IMG/VR virus record: IMGVR_UViG_3300045541_000131
Location: 62,001-126,000 of that record
Strand: one strand, 5' to 3'
DNA length: 64,000 nucleotides
From: a virus
Part shown: positions 39,924-49,175 of the stretch, one piece after another
Layout: each line of letters opens with the position of its first letter
How positions within the stretch are numbered: the stretch's first letter is position 1
The notes under the pieces: model-generated
What the model was told of the DNA's origin: nothing
What the model saw: only the letters and a program-made list of their open reading frames with translations
Databases searched by the model: none
Program-made: the position numbers and the translations under genes

Positions 39924-42004
39924 AAACCTACAAATTAATAACAGATGAAATTGTTAATCATGAAAAAGGTATGATTAACAGCATATTCACTAGATTTATA
40001 GGTACTGCTGATAGCTTGTTTCCCTTGTTTATGAGAAGCTGTGGTTATCGAGCAGACATTCCTGACGCGGATTACGAGTTCGTTATATTTGATAAAAATC
40101 CCAAACACTTAAAAATGTTCCAAGAAATGCTAAAGTGGGACGGCGTATTCGATCCGTCTGTTTTTGCATTTAAGTCTGGTCCTGAGCCCAACTTTGCCAG
40201 CTTCTTCGATCATGTTAATCAGTCAGCAGCTATAGCTGATGTCACTGTAGAGAAATTTTTCTACATTAAAAATAGAACCATTGGCAAGATAGCGCGACAC
40301 GGGTTTGTTGACTTTAAAAAATGTTGGGATAAATTTAGGCAGTCAAAATTTACTTTTATACACATTGATGTAATCAAAGAAAATCAAGAATTTCTTGAAA
40401 TACTTTACAAGTTATCGCTTGACATCAAAGGTCAATTTGTTAGGCTAAATTTCAACCCAGAAAATTCTGCAGATTACTCGGAATCAATTGACAATATTTT
40501 ACATTCTCTTTGGCTAAGATCTTTTAAGTCTTATTCTAGCATTGTTGAAATAGCCGACAGCAACAACAAAATACACGAAGATTATGCCGGTAAGATATAT
40601 GCAAAACGTCATTCTAAATTTTGCATACTTCCTTGGATGCATGTACAGTACAAGCCCAGCGGTCAAGCAAAGCTTTGCTGTCGATATGATACCGTTAAAG
40701 AAAGCAACGACTGGCAAGAAGCATTTGATAAAAATCAAGAATCGGAATTAAATAACTTGTCTGAATTGTATCAAGAACGATCTAAACTGCATTTGATTCA
40801 AAACAACACCATCGAAGATAGTTTTTACAGTAACTATTGGAACAAAGCCAGATCATTGACATTAGAAAACAAACCTATATCCGGTTGTCACAAATGCTAC
40901 TTGGAAGAAGATCACAATGCCGACGAAGTTGCTATATCTATGCGATTGGGATCTAGTATACTTTATAACGATGGTTATCTGCATAAACGACCGGGCTACG
41001 AAAAACCTAAAATAGAATTTTTAGAAGTTGGATTTGGAAACTATTGTAACTTGGCTTGTTTAACATGTAACAGCACCTTGAGTACAACATGGCACGACGA
41101 CGAAGTAAAGTTAAATGCTATTGCAGATAAACCTTTACAACGACTGATATTTCCTAAACTAGATAATCTTAAATTTGAGCCCAATGCAGAAACACTAAAA
41201 ACATTAAGGCTAATTAAATTTACCGGCGGTGAGCCGATGATCAATCCCGAGTTTATAAAGTTCATTGACTTGATCTGTGAGCAGGGCACTCCTGAAAATA
41301 TCAGTTTAGAAATATACACAAACTGTAGTTACATACCCAGTCAAAAGCTTTTGACCAACTTGACCAGATTTAAAGATGTACAATTAAATCTCAGCATTGA
41401 TGCTTATGGCATCAGCAACGATTATATTAGATATGGTAGTTCTTGGGAATCCAATAATAAACAAACCGTTGTTAACTCAATGAACTATTGGCTAGAGCAT
41501 GGAAAGAATAACAGCAACTTTCACATTATAATGTCAACTACACTGAGCTTGCTTAATGTATTTCAAATACCTAAGCTAATGACTTGGTGGTTTGACACTT
41601 ATAGAGATTCAGGTAATAAGGTTGTTATTCGCTTAGGGCCCAAGCCACGCGGAGAATACGACGGCTTCTTTAAACTACAAATGGCATTTGATCCCAATTA
41701 CATCAGTGTAGATTGTTTGCCAGCCAGCTACTATAAAGAACTAATAGAATGGTGCGATAACTACGAAAAAGAATTCATGAGCCAGTACACTGAATACGAA
41801 GCATTACCAGAATGTTTGCGTGCCAGTGTTGTCAAACTAAAGAAAACTTTAAGTAGATGCCGTGGCAATGTTAAAAATTCGCAGTTGTTCCTAGACTATC
41901 TCAGCAAAATGGATAGTATTAGAGGTAATAGTGCAGAAGCAACTATTCCCGAACCATTAAATAAAGTTAAACAATACTTGCAAGCTCAGGATAAACAGAC
42001 TTAA
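39920..42004 (+). CDS. Fused protein: unknown N-terminal domain plus class A radical SAM
   Basis: The 694-residue protein has about 225 N-terminal residues of unknown fold (DYEFVIFDKNPKHLKMF, then KFTFIHIDVIKENQEFLE), followed by a full class A enzyme: FCILPW (C235), CC (C253/C254), C323/C326 and the core CNLACLTC (C376, C380, C383), then TGGEP. It is the only radical SAM gene of the island on the plus strand. The N-terminal part could be a substrate or carrier domain. The 3' end overlaps the convergent gene at 41967 by 38 bases. Confidence 0.8.
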   Translation: MKTYKLITDEIVNHEKGMINSIFTRFIGTADSLFPLFMRSCGYRADIPDADYEFVIFDKNPKHLKMFQEMLKWDGVFDPSVFAFKSGPEPNFASFFDHVNQSAAIADVTVEKFFYIKNRTIGKIARHGFVDFKKCWDKFRQSKFTFIHIDVIKENQEFLEILYKLSLDIKGQFVRLNFNPENSADYSESIDNILHSLWLRSFKSYSSIVEIADSNNKIHEDYAGKIYAKRHSKFCILPWMHVQYKPSGQAKLCCRYDTVKESNDWQEAFDKNQESELNNLSELYQERSKLHLIQNNTIEDSFYSNYWNKARSLTLENKPISGCHKCYLEEDHNADEVAISMRLGSSILYNDGYLHKRPGYEKPKIEFLEVGFGNYCNLACLTCNSTLSTTWHDDEVKLNAIADKPLQRLIFPKLDNLKFEPNAETLKTLRLIKFTGGEPMINPEFIKFIDLICEQGTPENISLEIYTNCSYIPSQKLLTNLTRFKDVQLNLSIDAYGISNDYIRYGSSWESNNKQTVVNSMNYWLEHGKNNSNFHIIMSTTLSLLNVFQIPKLMTWWFDTYRDSGNKVVIRLGPKPRGEYDGFFKLQMAFDPNYISVDCLPASYYKELIEWCDNYEKEFMSQYTEYEALPECLRASVVKLKKTLSRCRGNVKNSQLFLDYLSKMDSIRGNSAEATIPEPLNKVKQYLQAQDKQT

Positions 42005-43229
42005 AATCTGTGTTGTTATGCTGATCCATAAAACGAATGTACTCGGCGGTTTCTGTTAATTCGTTGCTGTAGTCTTCGGCATTCATATAGTTAACAGCAT
42101 AATCGCCGTAACGAATAATACGGCGTTTTTGTTGTTCGACTAACTTAGCAGTTTTCCACTTTTCATGCGTCCACAGTTCTGCATCTGTGTCCAGCGTAGC
42201 TTTGAAGGCTGTCCACTCGTCGGTGATTTTTTGTTTGATGGCCAGGGGCAATACTTTAGGATTAATAGCCCGGGGATACTGTACAATACTCGTGTGAAAC
42301 AATCCGCCAGCAGCATTAACAAACTTAACAATGTCTACAAGTCTGCTGATATTGTAAATGCTAACCGTAGTTGTTAGGCTCATTTCAATATTAGTCAAAG
42401 CATGTAACTTTTGAACATTGGCGATGATCTTATTGATGTCGCCGTTGGTTCTAAAATAACCAAATGTTTTATCATCGCCGTCGATGCTGACACGCAAAAT
42501 AATCTTCTTAAACTTAGGCCAATGGTCCAAAACATTATAAAAGCCAATACCCAGCGCCACAAGATTACTGTTATAACTTAGTGTAATATTATGAGCATAA
42601 TCTTGCATGGCGTCAATCATTTCCCAGTGGCGTTTTTGTTGCAAAGGTTCTCCCCCAGCTATTAATACTTCACGCAAATAAGGAATGGCAGATTTAAATT
42701 CTTCAAAGCTGCGCTCAGGCAAACTGATATGTTTCTTTTCTAGTCTACCCGCTCCCCATTTAGTAAAGAACGCTTTTACTTCGGCGTCCTTAAATGCCAA
42801 ATTCTCCCATTGACTGCTGTAAGTAGGACTGCAATGTCTACATCGTAAGTTACAAGTATTATCAAATCTAATTTCAATGCTGCGTGGGCGATAAGGCATC
42901 GAATAGTCATGAGCAACATCGGCTAATATTTCATCAAAGTTCATTTGATACTGGTTGCCGCCGTAAGTTTCGTTACAAGTTTGTCTTGTACTAGCAACTC
43001 CACTGTCTTCAAAGTCCCAGCAACTGCGACAACCCTGCGGCCGTTCACCATTTAATAATGCACGGCGCAGTTCACGAGTTTGTTCACTGTTCCAAATTTC
43101 ACCGAGACTTTGACTGCGATAGTCGCCGATACGATCAGGATAACGCCAGCATGCACCTACTTTACCTTCATGCTTGATGTTTTGATGTATAAATGGCATT
43201 ATACAAAATGTTTTGCTGTTATTTTGCAT
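41967..43229 (-). CDS. Radical SAM protein, class A
   Basis: The 420 residues show FCIMPF (C9), a GACW (C27) in place of CC, C67/C70 (GCRSCW), the core CNLRCRHC (C126, C130, C133) and AGGEP. The end HNNTDFKSVYPEL resembles the RGT..FPE tail of relatives. It lies at the 3' end of the long minus-strand run, its start overlapping the upstream gene by 11 bases, and overlaps the plus-strand fusion gene at its end. An auxiliary Fe-S cluster is predicted, with one Cys fewer than usual. Confidence 0.8.
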   Translation of the reverse strand: MQNNSKTFCIMPFIHQNIKHEGKVGACWRYPDRIGDYRSQSLGEIWNSEQTRELRRALLNGERPQGCRSCWDFEDSGVASTRQTCNETYGGNQYQMNFDEILADVAHDYSMPYRPRSIEIRFDNTCNLRCRHCSPTYSSQWENLAFKDAEVKAFFTKWGAGRLEKKHISLPERSFEEFKSAIPYLREVLIAGGEPLQQKRHWEMIDAMQDYAHNITLSYNSNLVALGIGFYNVLDHWPKFKKIILRVSIDGDDKTFGYFRTNGDINKIIANVQKLHALTNIEMSLTTTVSIYNISRLVDIVKFVNAAGGLFHTSIVQYPRAINPKVLPLAIKQKITDEWTAFKATLDTDAELWTHEKWKTAKLVEQQKRRIIRYGDYAVNYMNAEDYSNELTETAEYIRFMDQHNNTDFKSVYPELASIV

Positions 43230-44292
43230 ATTTTAAAACATTGTCTTTGACTAGATCTCTATGATAATATAATGTAGTGTTTTCTACATTGCCGCAAGTC
43301 TGTAAACAAGTTATTAAATTTCCTTGTTCAACTGTCTTGCTCCACTGATTGCTTATTTTATTAAATTTATCAAGTATGTCCATGATATCGTGCTGCGCTA
43401 GATCAAATTCTTGTTTATTATAAAGAGTATTAAATTGATAACTACCCGGGCTATCATGCGTATATGTGCCAAGGTAGCAGCAGGGAAATACTGATCCGTC
43501 TGCTGACAAAAATATTTCTCTTCTCTGTAAACTTTTACAATTAACTTGATTATTGTTTAATGAAGAGAATCTATTTAGATCAAATTTAAAAAACGACACA
43601 GGAACATGTTCTTCTTTACCAATATTGGAATGTCTATAAATGTGGTTGTCAGGCGGTTCTAAAATATCTATTTGTTCCCCATCCTTCATTATTTTCCAAT
43701 CTTTTTTAGACTTAAATTTTTGAGTAACTTTAACTCTAAACTCTACTCCCATGTCATGAGCTATTCGACTGGCCAGATCAATTTCATGTTCATTGTGTTT
43801 GAATACAATAAAGTTCCATGTAGCTTTGCCGCCAGCTTTGACATAAGCTTCTAAATTAGCTAAGACTTTGTTGTAATTTACTCCAATGCGATATCTTCCT
43901 AGTGTTTCTTGGCTGGCACCATCTAATGAAAAGTTAATCAATACTTTGGGATGTGCCAATTTAGCCCACCAGTCTGGATCTCTATAGCCGCCATTAGTAT
44001 CAATGCCTATGCCGGAATACATATGACAATGTTGTGCCAGATGCTGAATAAATTCAGGTAAATTCTTGTTCAAGCAAGGATCGCCATAAACACCGCTAAA
44101 GTAAATGTAGTTAAGCTTTTTAGTTAGCTCTTTGGTGAATAGTTTATAAAAAATTTCGGGCTTGAGATCTTGTTCTATTAGACCCGGTTGAACAAAGCCA
44201 TCACTGGTATATCTGCTGCACATTGGACAGCGACTATTACATCTGCTGCTGGCCTCAACATGAACAATTCGAATATCGTCTAGGTTTATCAT
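43219..44292 (-). CDS. Radical SAM protein with C-terminal SPASM-like domain (class B)
   Basis: In this group the core motif CNSRCPMC (C18, C22, C25) is at the very N-terminus, and the GGEP motif is replaced by SGVYGDP. The auxiliary Cys set is C-terminal (NCKSLQR; SVFPCCYLG; CLQTCG). This is the classic SPASM order. The 357-residue protein is coupled to the oxygenase gene upstream (ATGA). Similar genes lie at 49172 and 54795. Confidence 0.78.
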   Translation of the reverse strand: MINLDDIRIVHVEASSRCNSRCPMCSRYTSDGFVQPGLIEQDLKPEIFYKLFTKELTKKLNYIYFSGVYGDPCLNKNLPEFIQHLAQHCHMYSGIGIDTNGGYRDPDWWAKLAHPKVLINFSLDGASQETLGRYRIGVNYNKVLANLEAYVKAGGKATWNFIVFKHNEHEIDLASRIAHDMGVEFRVKVTQKFKSKKDWKIMKDGEQIDILEPPDNHIYRHSNIGKEEHVPVSFFKFDLNRFSSLNNNQVNCKSLQRREIFLSADGSVFPCCYLGTYTHDSPGSYQFNTLYNKQEFDLAQHDIMDILDKFNKISNQWSKTVEQGNLITCLQTCGNVENTTLYYHRDLVKDNVLKYAK

Positions 44293-45119
44293 TTTTTAAC
44301 TGTAGTCATCATTGACAACCCACATTTTAGTGTAACATTATTTTTCTTAAAGTTAATGCCACTGTGTGCTTGACAACGGTCAAATACGATCAGGCCGCCA
44401 CGTTTCCAGTTATGTACTGCTTCTAGTTCAAAGCCTTCTAGCCATTTTTTCGGAAAATGTCCAAAGTATTTGTTATAGTCATCATCGCTAACTGTTTGCT
44501 TGTTCCAGTCTATATCAGTGCGAACATTGCCTTGTCGATCATAGCATTCTAGCTTTTCGTAGTCGCGTACTGTATAGAACACATTAGTGTCATACTTTGG
44601 GTCACCTTTGGCAAAGTTAGTGCCATACATAATAAAACGATTTTTAAATATAGCTGTACCGCAATCAGGCTCTTCGGTGTCTTTGTTAGTATGACAGACC
44701 CATAGTGGTATTAGAAATTGTTTTCCTGGCACATGATTAGTTGTAGTCAATGAATGTGGATTTCCAGTGTCAATGTGAAGATTGTAAGGAGTACTAGTTA
44801 TTAAAAAGTTACCGGCCCATAGTTCATCATTTTCTAACTCGGGAATTACAGTTTTAAGCTTGTCAAAGAACTTATCTTGTATTAGTCTGTTATCAACATT
44901 AAAATGCAGCGTTCCATTCTTTTTAACTCGTCTGGTATAGTGTTGTCTATACATTAAATCTTCTAGCCAAGTTAATTCTTCGTCACTAAAAAAGTTGTCA
45001 ACTGAATAGCTGCTGTCGCTCCAGGTCTTTTTCCAGCTATCATGTTCGCTGGGATCAACAAGAATATTTTCTTTAACTTCGGGATCTCCCAATACACGCT
45101 CTAAATTTCTATACTCCAT
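44289..45119 (-). CDS. 2OG-Fe(II) oxygenase-like protein
   Basis: YNLHIDTGNPH gives the H-x-D metal pair and CQAHSGINF the distal His, within a 276-residue beta-rich protein with LIPLWVCHTN. Resemblance is to prolyl- or PhyH-like dioxygenases that hydroxylate small molecules or peptides. It overlaps the SGNH gene upstream by 11 bases and the radical SAM gene downstream by four. No clear 2-oxoglutarate Arg was assigned. Confidence 0.65.
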   Translation of the reverse strand: MEYRNLERVLGDPEVKENILVDPSEHDSWKKTWSDSSYSVDNFFSDEELTWLEDLMYRQHYTRRVKKNGTLHFNVDNRLIQDKFFDKLKTVIPELENDELWAGNFLITSTPYNLHIDTGNPHSLTTTNHVPGKQFLIPLWVCHTNKDTEEPDCGTAIFKNRFIMYGTNFAKGDPKYDTNVFYTVRDYEKLECYDRQGNVRTDIDWNKQTVSDDDYNKYFGHFPKKWLEGFELEAVHNWKRGGLIVFDRCQAHSGINFKKNNVTLKCGLSMMTTVKK

Positions 45120-45855
45120 TGCAGTATCCTTTCATATGTTTATATATGCCTTCTGCAATATATTGATTGCCATCATGATCAAAATGATTGCAATCTATTA
45201 TTAAATTTACATCTTTGCCAACTTTATATCCTTGTTGTTTCGTATGTCCAACTATTGCTCTGTCATTGAAAGTTATATAAGGTATTGATTCGTTGGCAAT
45301 TTGTTTTTTGTAATGGTTTACGGGACCCAACATGATTGGAAAATAATGCTCAACATTATAACTCGTTAACAACCTATGTAAACAAAATATATCGCGATTT
45401 ATTTCAGCTGCATCATATTGATCAACCGAAAAAATTCCATAATAAGTTCTTAGGAAATCATCTAATACTGGATCGGTCGTTTTGTCAACTAAAAAACTTC
45501 CTAACATATTAATATGATATCCATTTCTTTCTTTGTCAAAGAATATATCCTGCGGAATAAATGTTTTTTTAGCTGAAGGAAATTCAGTTCTGGACGTTTC
45601 TGTTAGCGCAACTATTACTAGATAGTTGTCTATATTATCGGCGTTATCAATTAAAAAATCAGTGATAACTCTTAATGATCTTTTATTGGATGCTCCGCCA
45701 ATGGCTAAATTAATTGACTTTTTAAAGCCAACTGTTTTTTCGAGTTTTTTAACCCAACTTCTTTCATGGCATGTTTCTCGAGCGTTGTCGTTTAAAAATG
45801 TACCGTAGGTATGACTACAGCCCACAGCAACTAAAATTTTATCACTGTATGCCAT
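45109..45855 (-). CDS. SGNH/GDSL hydrolase-like protein
   Basis: Begins MAYSDKILVAVGCSHTYG: a G-C-S-H block stands where GDS is normal, as in some atypical SGNH proteins. A later CNHFDHDGN gives the D-x-x-H-like region. Of 248 residues, it has FNDRAIVGH with an Asn-type turn. Coupled on both sides. Catalysis is likely but substrate unknown. Confidence 0.6.
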   Translation of the reverse strand: MAYSDKILVAVGCSHTYGTFLNDNARETCHERSWVKKLEKTVGFKKSINLAIGGASNKRSLRVITDFLIDNADNIDNYLVIVALTETSRTEFPSAKKTFIPQDIFFDKERNGYHINMLGSFLVDKTTDPVLDDFLRTYYGIFSVDQYDAAEINRDIFCLHRLLTSYNVEHYFPIMLGPVNHYKKQIANESIPYITFNDRAIVGHTKQQGYKVGKDVNLIIDCNHFDHDGNQYIAEGIYKHMKGYCNGV

Positions 45856-47029
45856 TGAATATATCCTTGAACTCAGGGAATACAGAATAAATGTCGCAAT
45901 TTTGTTTTTTTCCTAACTCCTCGACATATTTTTTAGTTTCGGGCAATAGATGACTATCGTCATCGTCCAAATACTTGAGCAATACTTTTACTTCAGGATA
46001 TTCTTTATACTCAGTCTCGTAAAGTTCTCTTATATAATTTTTATATGTTAAAGGCAGCACTGACGGCTTTAACAAATTATGTCGCAATATTTCGCCGCCA
46101 AAGTTATGAGTCTGACGTCCTAATAAATTATTTTCGCGAAGATACTTATAGACTTTTGGAATATGTATCATGTTCCAAAATGCCACCGTTGGAGTAATAG
46201 TCACATGCACATTTGGCAACTGTCTAACTTTTTTTAAGTTTTCAACTACTTTTGCCCAGTCGCTGCCGGATCTAATAAATTCAAATTGTTCCCATCCAGC
46301 ATCAATACTGGCATTTAATCCAACCTTCTTAAAATTTTTCCAATAGTCAAATATATTGTACTTTTTCGTTTCTAATATTGTTAAGTTACTGTTATAGGCT
46401 AATCTAATATCAAATTTTCGATGCTTAATGCAAATATCTAATATATCATAGTGTTCTTTCATTATCAAAGGCTCGCCGCCGGCAAAATAAAATTCCACTA
46501 CATCGTTAATGCTGGCTTCAAACCTAGCTAAAATTTGACTTATGTTTTCGTCCCCCAGAGTTAACAGAATACGATCCAAACGGCCCGAATCATATAACTT
46601 TGCTGCTATTCGACTGCTAGCGTCTGGGCTGCAATATTGACATTTAAGATTACATAAATTAGAAAATCTTATGTCATAAGTATAAATTTTTTCGTTGTTT
46701 ATTAAATCTTCAGGTGTGTCAAATTGTTTAAGTATATGTCTAATTAGATCAATATGCTGCTGACGATAGTGATTGTTCACAGGATCTTCGCATGACCGGC
46801 ATGAATGGGGCAATTTATCAGAGTCAATAAATTGTCGCCTAAAGTCTGTTAGTTTATCATTCTTTTTGCTTATAAGATCATCAAACGACTGAGAAGATAT
46901 ATCGCCATAGGAATATTCCATATTATTACAGCAGACTTTGGTAGATCCGGCTTGACCTAAATAAGTATGAAAAAAAGGTCTGGTACAAAAACCTGGCGAC
47001 TTTATTAACTTGTCTGACCAATGTGTCAT
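45842..47029 (-). CDS. Radical SAM protein, class A
   Basis: Cys set FCTRPF (C15), CC (C33/C34), C77/C80 (SCRSC), core CNLKCQYC (C126, C130, C133) and AGGEP. Ends ..IYSVFPEFKDIF like others. 395 residues. It overlaps the SGNH gene by 14 bases and the next radical SAM gene (47026) by four. Two predicted 4Fe-4S clusters. Confidence 0.82.
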   Translation of the reverse strand: MTHWSDKLIKSPGFCTRPFFHTYLGQAGSTKVCCNNMEYSYGDISSQSFDDLISKKNDKLTDFRRQFIDSDKLPHSCRSCEDPVNNHYRQQHIDLIRHILKQFDTPEDLINNEKIYTYDIRFSNLCNLKCQYCSPDASSRIAAKLYDSGRLDRILLTLGDENISQILARFEASINDVVEFYFAGGEPLIMKEHYDILDICIKHRKFDIRLAYNSNLTILETKKYNIFDYWKNFKKVGLNASIDAGWEQFEFIRSGSDWAKVVENLKKVRQLPNVHVTITPTVAFWNMIHIPKVYKYLRENNLLGRQTHNFGGEILRHNLLKPSVLPLTYKNYIRELYETEYKEYPEVKVLLKYLDDDDSHLLPETKKYVEELGKKQNCDIYSVFPEFKDIFNGIQ

Positions 47030-48423
47030 TTAAAAATGTCTTTCATTTCAGGAAATGTCTCATAGAAGTTGGTGCCGCGTTGAGCGTCTAACAATTCTAA
47101 GTATTCTTTCATTTCAGGCAGTCTACGGCTCCAGTCTTCGCTTTTAGCAAAACGTACCATGCCGCGAAGTCTGCTGATACCATAGTCAGCATTTAGCCAC
47201 TGCTCTTCGGTGACCTTGCCCGCATGCCATGTAGGCACACCTTTTTGCCAATTCTGTTTCCACCATGGGATAAACTCTTCGTACTTGGCTTCGATTTCAT
47301 CTTTAAACCAAGAAGGAAGAATCTTAACATTTAGGTGCGGTGGATGATAAACAAAATGATAGTTAACGCCGCCTGCACCAAAAGGCCACATGTTAATTTT
47401 CTTAAATCCAAACTCTAGTTTCCAGCGCAGGAATTCAGGTATATAATAAATGTTTAAAGCTTGCACAGCACAGGCAATGGTGATTTCAACATTATCTGTG
47501 GTTTCGTTATCTAGCTGATGGAAAGCTTCAACAGTTCTTGCCCACTTGCTGGGATAACGAATATATTCATTACGCTCGCCCACTGCATCTACACTATAAT
47601 GAAAACGCACTAGTTTAAAATGGCTCCATAATTCAAACAAATCTTCTCGCCACTCTACGCCATTACTGTTATAACGTATTTCCATGTCTTTGGCATAGCC
47701 CTGACGAATACATTCTTCCAATATATCATAGTGTTCTTCAATAATTAAAGGTTCTCCGCCAGCAAAGTAAAGTTGCTTCATGTGTGGCACTTGTTCCCAA
47801 AGTTGTTCCCAGAATTTAGGATTGTTCTTATGCCAATTATAGCTAGCGCCGTTTTCTTGTCCTTTATTTCCCCACTGCATTGTATCTTTAAGCGTTTCGT
47901 TTTGAACCTTAGGATACATTTTTTGCCACTCGGGAATCCACAAGCTGCTATCATGCGGACTGCACATTACACAAGCTAGATTACATTTAGTGCCAAAACG
48001 CATGTCAATGTAGCTGATTTTAGGAGGTATGCTGCCATCTTCTGCTGTGTCGCGCACTAACTGATCAACATCAACTCGTTTACTCCAGTATTCAGTTTCC
48101 CATTGACGCTTGCTACGATGTCCTTCGCGTTCTTCCTTATAGCATTTAATACAGCTAGGAGGCTCCTGTCCTGCTAACATCTGCAAGCGGTTATTTTTCA
48201 TGTAGTCATTATTCCAGCTACTTAAAAAATCTGTGTGGTTTAGATTAGCAGGTTTACCGTCGGCATTCTTAAGAACACCTACTTCTCCGCCGTAAACTTT
48301 ATCGTTAGTTGGTCCAACACTGCTGGCGTTAGCAGTACAGCATACACGCATATGGCCATTGGGTCTAGTGCTTAAATGTATCCATGGCAAGATACAAAAA
48401 GTTTTGCTGGGTAAATTTGACAT
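47026..48423 (-). CDS. Radical SAM protein, class A
   Basis: 465 residues: FCILPW (C10), CC (C28/C29), C91/C94 (CIKC), core CNLACVMC (C147, C151, C154) and FAGGEP. The tail is RGTNFYETFPEMKDIF, the clearest example of the family ending. No Shine-Dalgarno is visible, and a TAAATA element ends five bases before the ATG, so the mRNA could be leaderless. It is most like the gene at 32235 in layout. Confidence 0.83.
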   Translation of the reverse strand: MSNLPSKTFCILPWIHLSTRPNGHMRVCCTANASSVGPTNDKVYGGEVGVLKNADGKPANLNHTDFLSSWNNDYMKNNRLQMLAGQEPPSCIKCYKEEREGHRSKRQWETEYWSKRVDVDQLVRDTAEDGSIPPKISYIDMRFGTKCNLACVMCSPHDSSLWIPEWQKMYPKVQNETLKDTMQWGNKGQENGASYNWHKNNPKFWEQLWEQVPHMKQLYFAGGEPLIIEEHYDILEECIRQGYAKDMEIRYNSNGVEWREDLFELWSHFKLVRFHYSVDAVGERNEYIRYPSKWARTVEAFHQLDNETTDNVEITIACAVQALNIYYIPEFLRWKLEFGFKKINMWPFGAGGVNYHFVYHPPHLNVKILPSWFKDEIEAKYEEFIPWWKQNWQKGVPTWHAGKVTEEQWLNADYGISRLRGMVRFAKSEDWSRRLPEMKEYLELLDAQRGTNFYETFPEMKDIFK

Positions 48424-48440
48424 ATTAGTATTTACTAAAA

Positions 48441-49175
48441 CTAATCTGCTGTTTGAATTAGCGGAAGTAAACGTTCTTTTATTTTATGATGGGCACTTTG
48501 GTTATAATGACCGCCTATTGATCTATCATTATTCAATGATAGATCCCGTAAACAAATAATCGAGTCGGAGGAATTGATATTGTCCTTTAAAAATTTAACA
48601 TGTTTGGGGATCGAATCTTTTCGAAAATTCAACTCCTGGTATAATTCAATTACATAAAACAGTATTTTTTTAGATTTTACATATTCAATCAACATCAAAA
48701 TATCCATCAGATCTTCAACAGCCCATTGATACGGTTTAAAGGCCATTATTTTACTTCGTACATATTGGGTATATTGAAAATTATCAGCATTAATATTAGC
48801 TAATTGAATACTTCCCGCGGTGTTGTCATTAATTATTAATTCTCTCATGGAAGGGGGAATTTGAAAAAATATTTGATCAACGTGTGTTCCAGAATTTATC
48901 ATTTGCATGGTTAAAAAAACACATTCTCTCAAACTAGCACCGAGTTTGCCGTGATTATAAGTTTTTATACTGTCGCTGCTTAATAATGCTGGATATGACA
49001 ATGCCTTACAAGCGTCGGTATACTTTTCCCTTAAAGAAGAATCAGACATATATGGCTTGCGTCTTTTGTAATAATCCATGAAATCTAAACAATTTGATAT
49101 CCAGGGAAAAAACTCATCATCAGCTAGTTCGTCACCAGCAGTTAAACTACAACCAAAAAAATGTACATGCTTCAT
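48441..49175 (-). CDS. SGNH-like hydrolase protein
   Basis: MKHVHFFGCSLTAGDE gives an atypical nucleophile block (GCSLT), and near the C-terminus GGHYNQSAHHKIKE holds paired His. 244 residues. It is coupled by four bases to the radical SAM gene before it, and so repeats the radSAM-SGNH alternation. A true active site is less certain than in the genes at 33548 and 35525. Confidence 0.55.
   Translation of the reverse strand: MKHVHFFGCSLTAGDELADDEFFPWISNCLDFMDYYKRRKPYMSDSSLREKYTDACKALSYPALLSSDSIKTYNHGKLGASLRECVFLTMQMINSGTHVDQIFFQIPPSMRELIINDNTAGSIQLANINADNFQYTQYVRSKIMAFKPYQWAVEDLMDILMLIEYVKSKKILFYVIELYQELNFRKDSIPKHVKFLKDNINSSDSIICLRDLSLNNDRSIGGHYNQSAHHKIKERLLPLIQTAD

Noticed and set aside
42000-48440. 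Extra TATTTA motifs on the plus strand as late promoters
   Set aside because: Many are expected by chance in AT-rich DNA; only those placed close to starts were kept.
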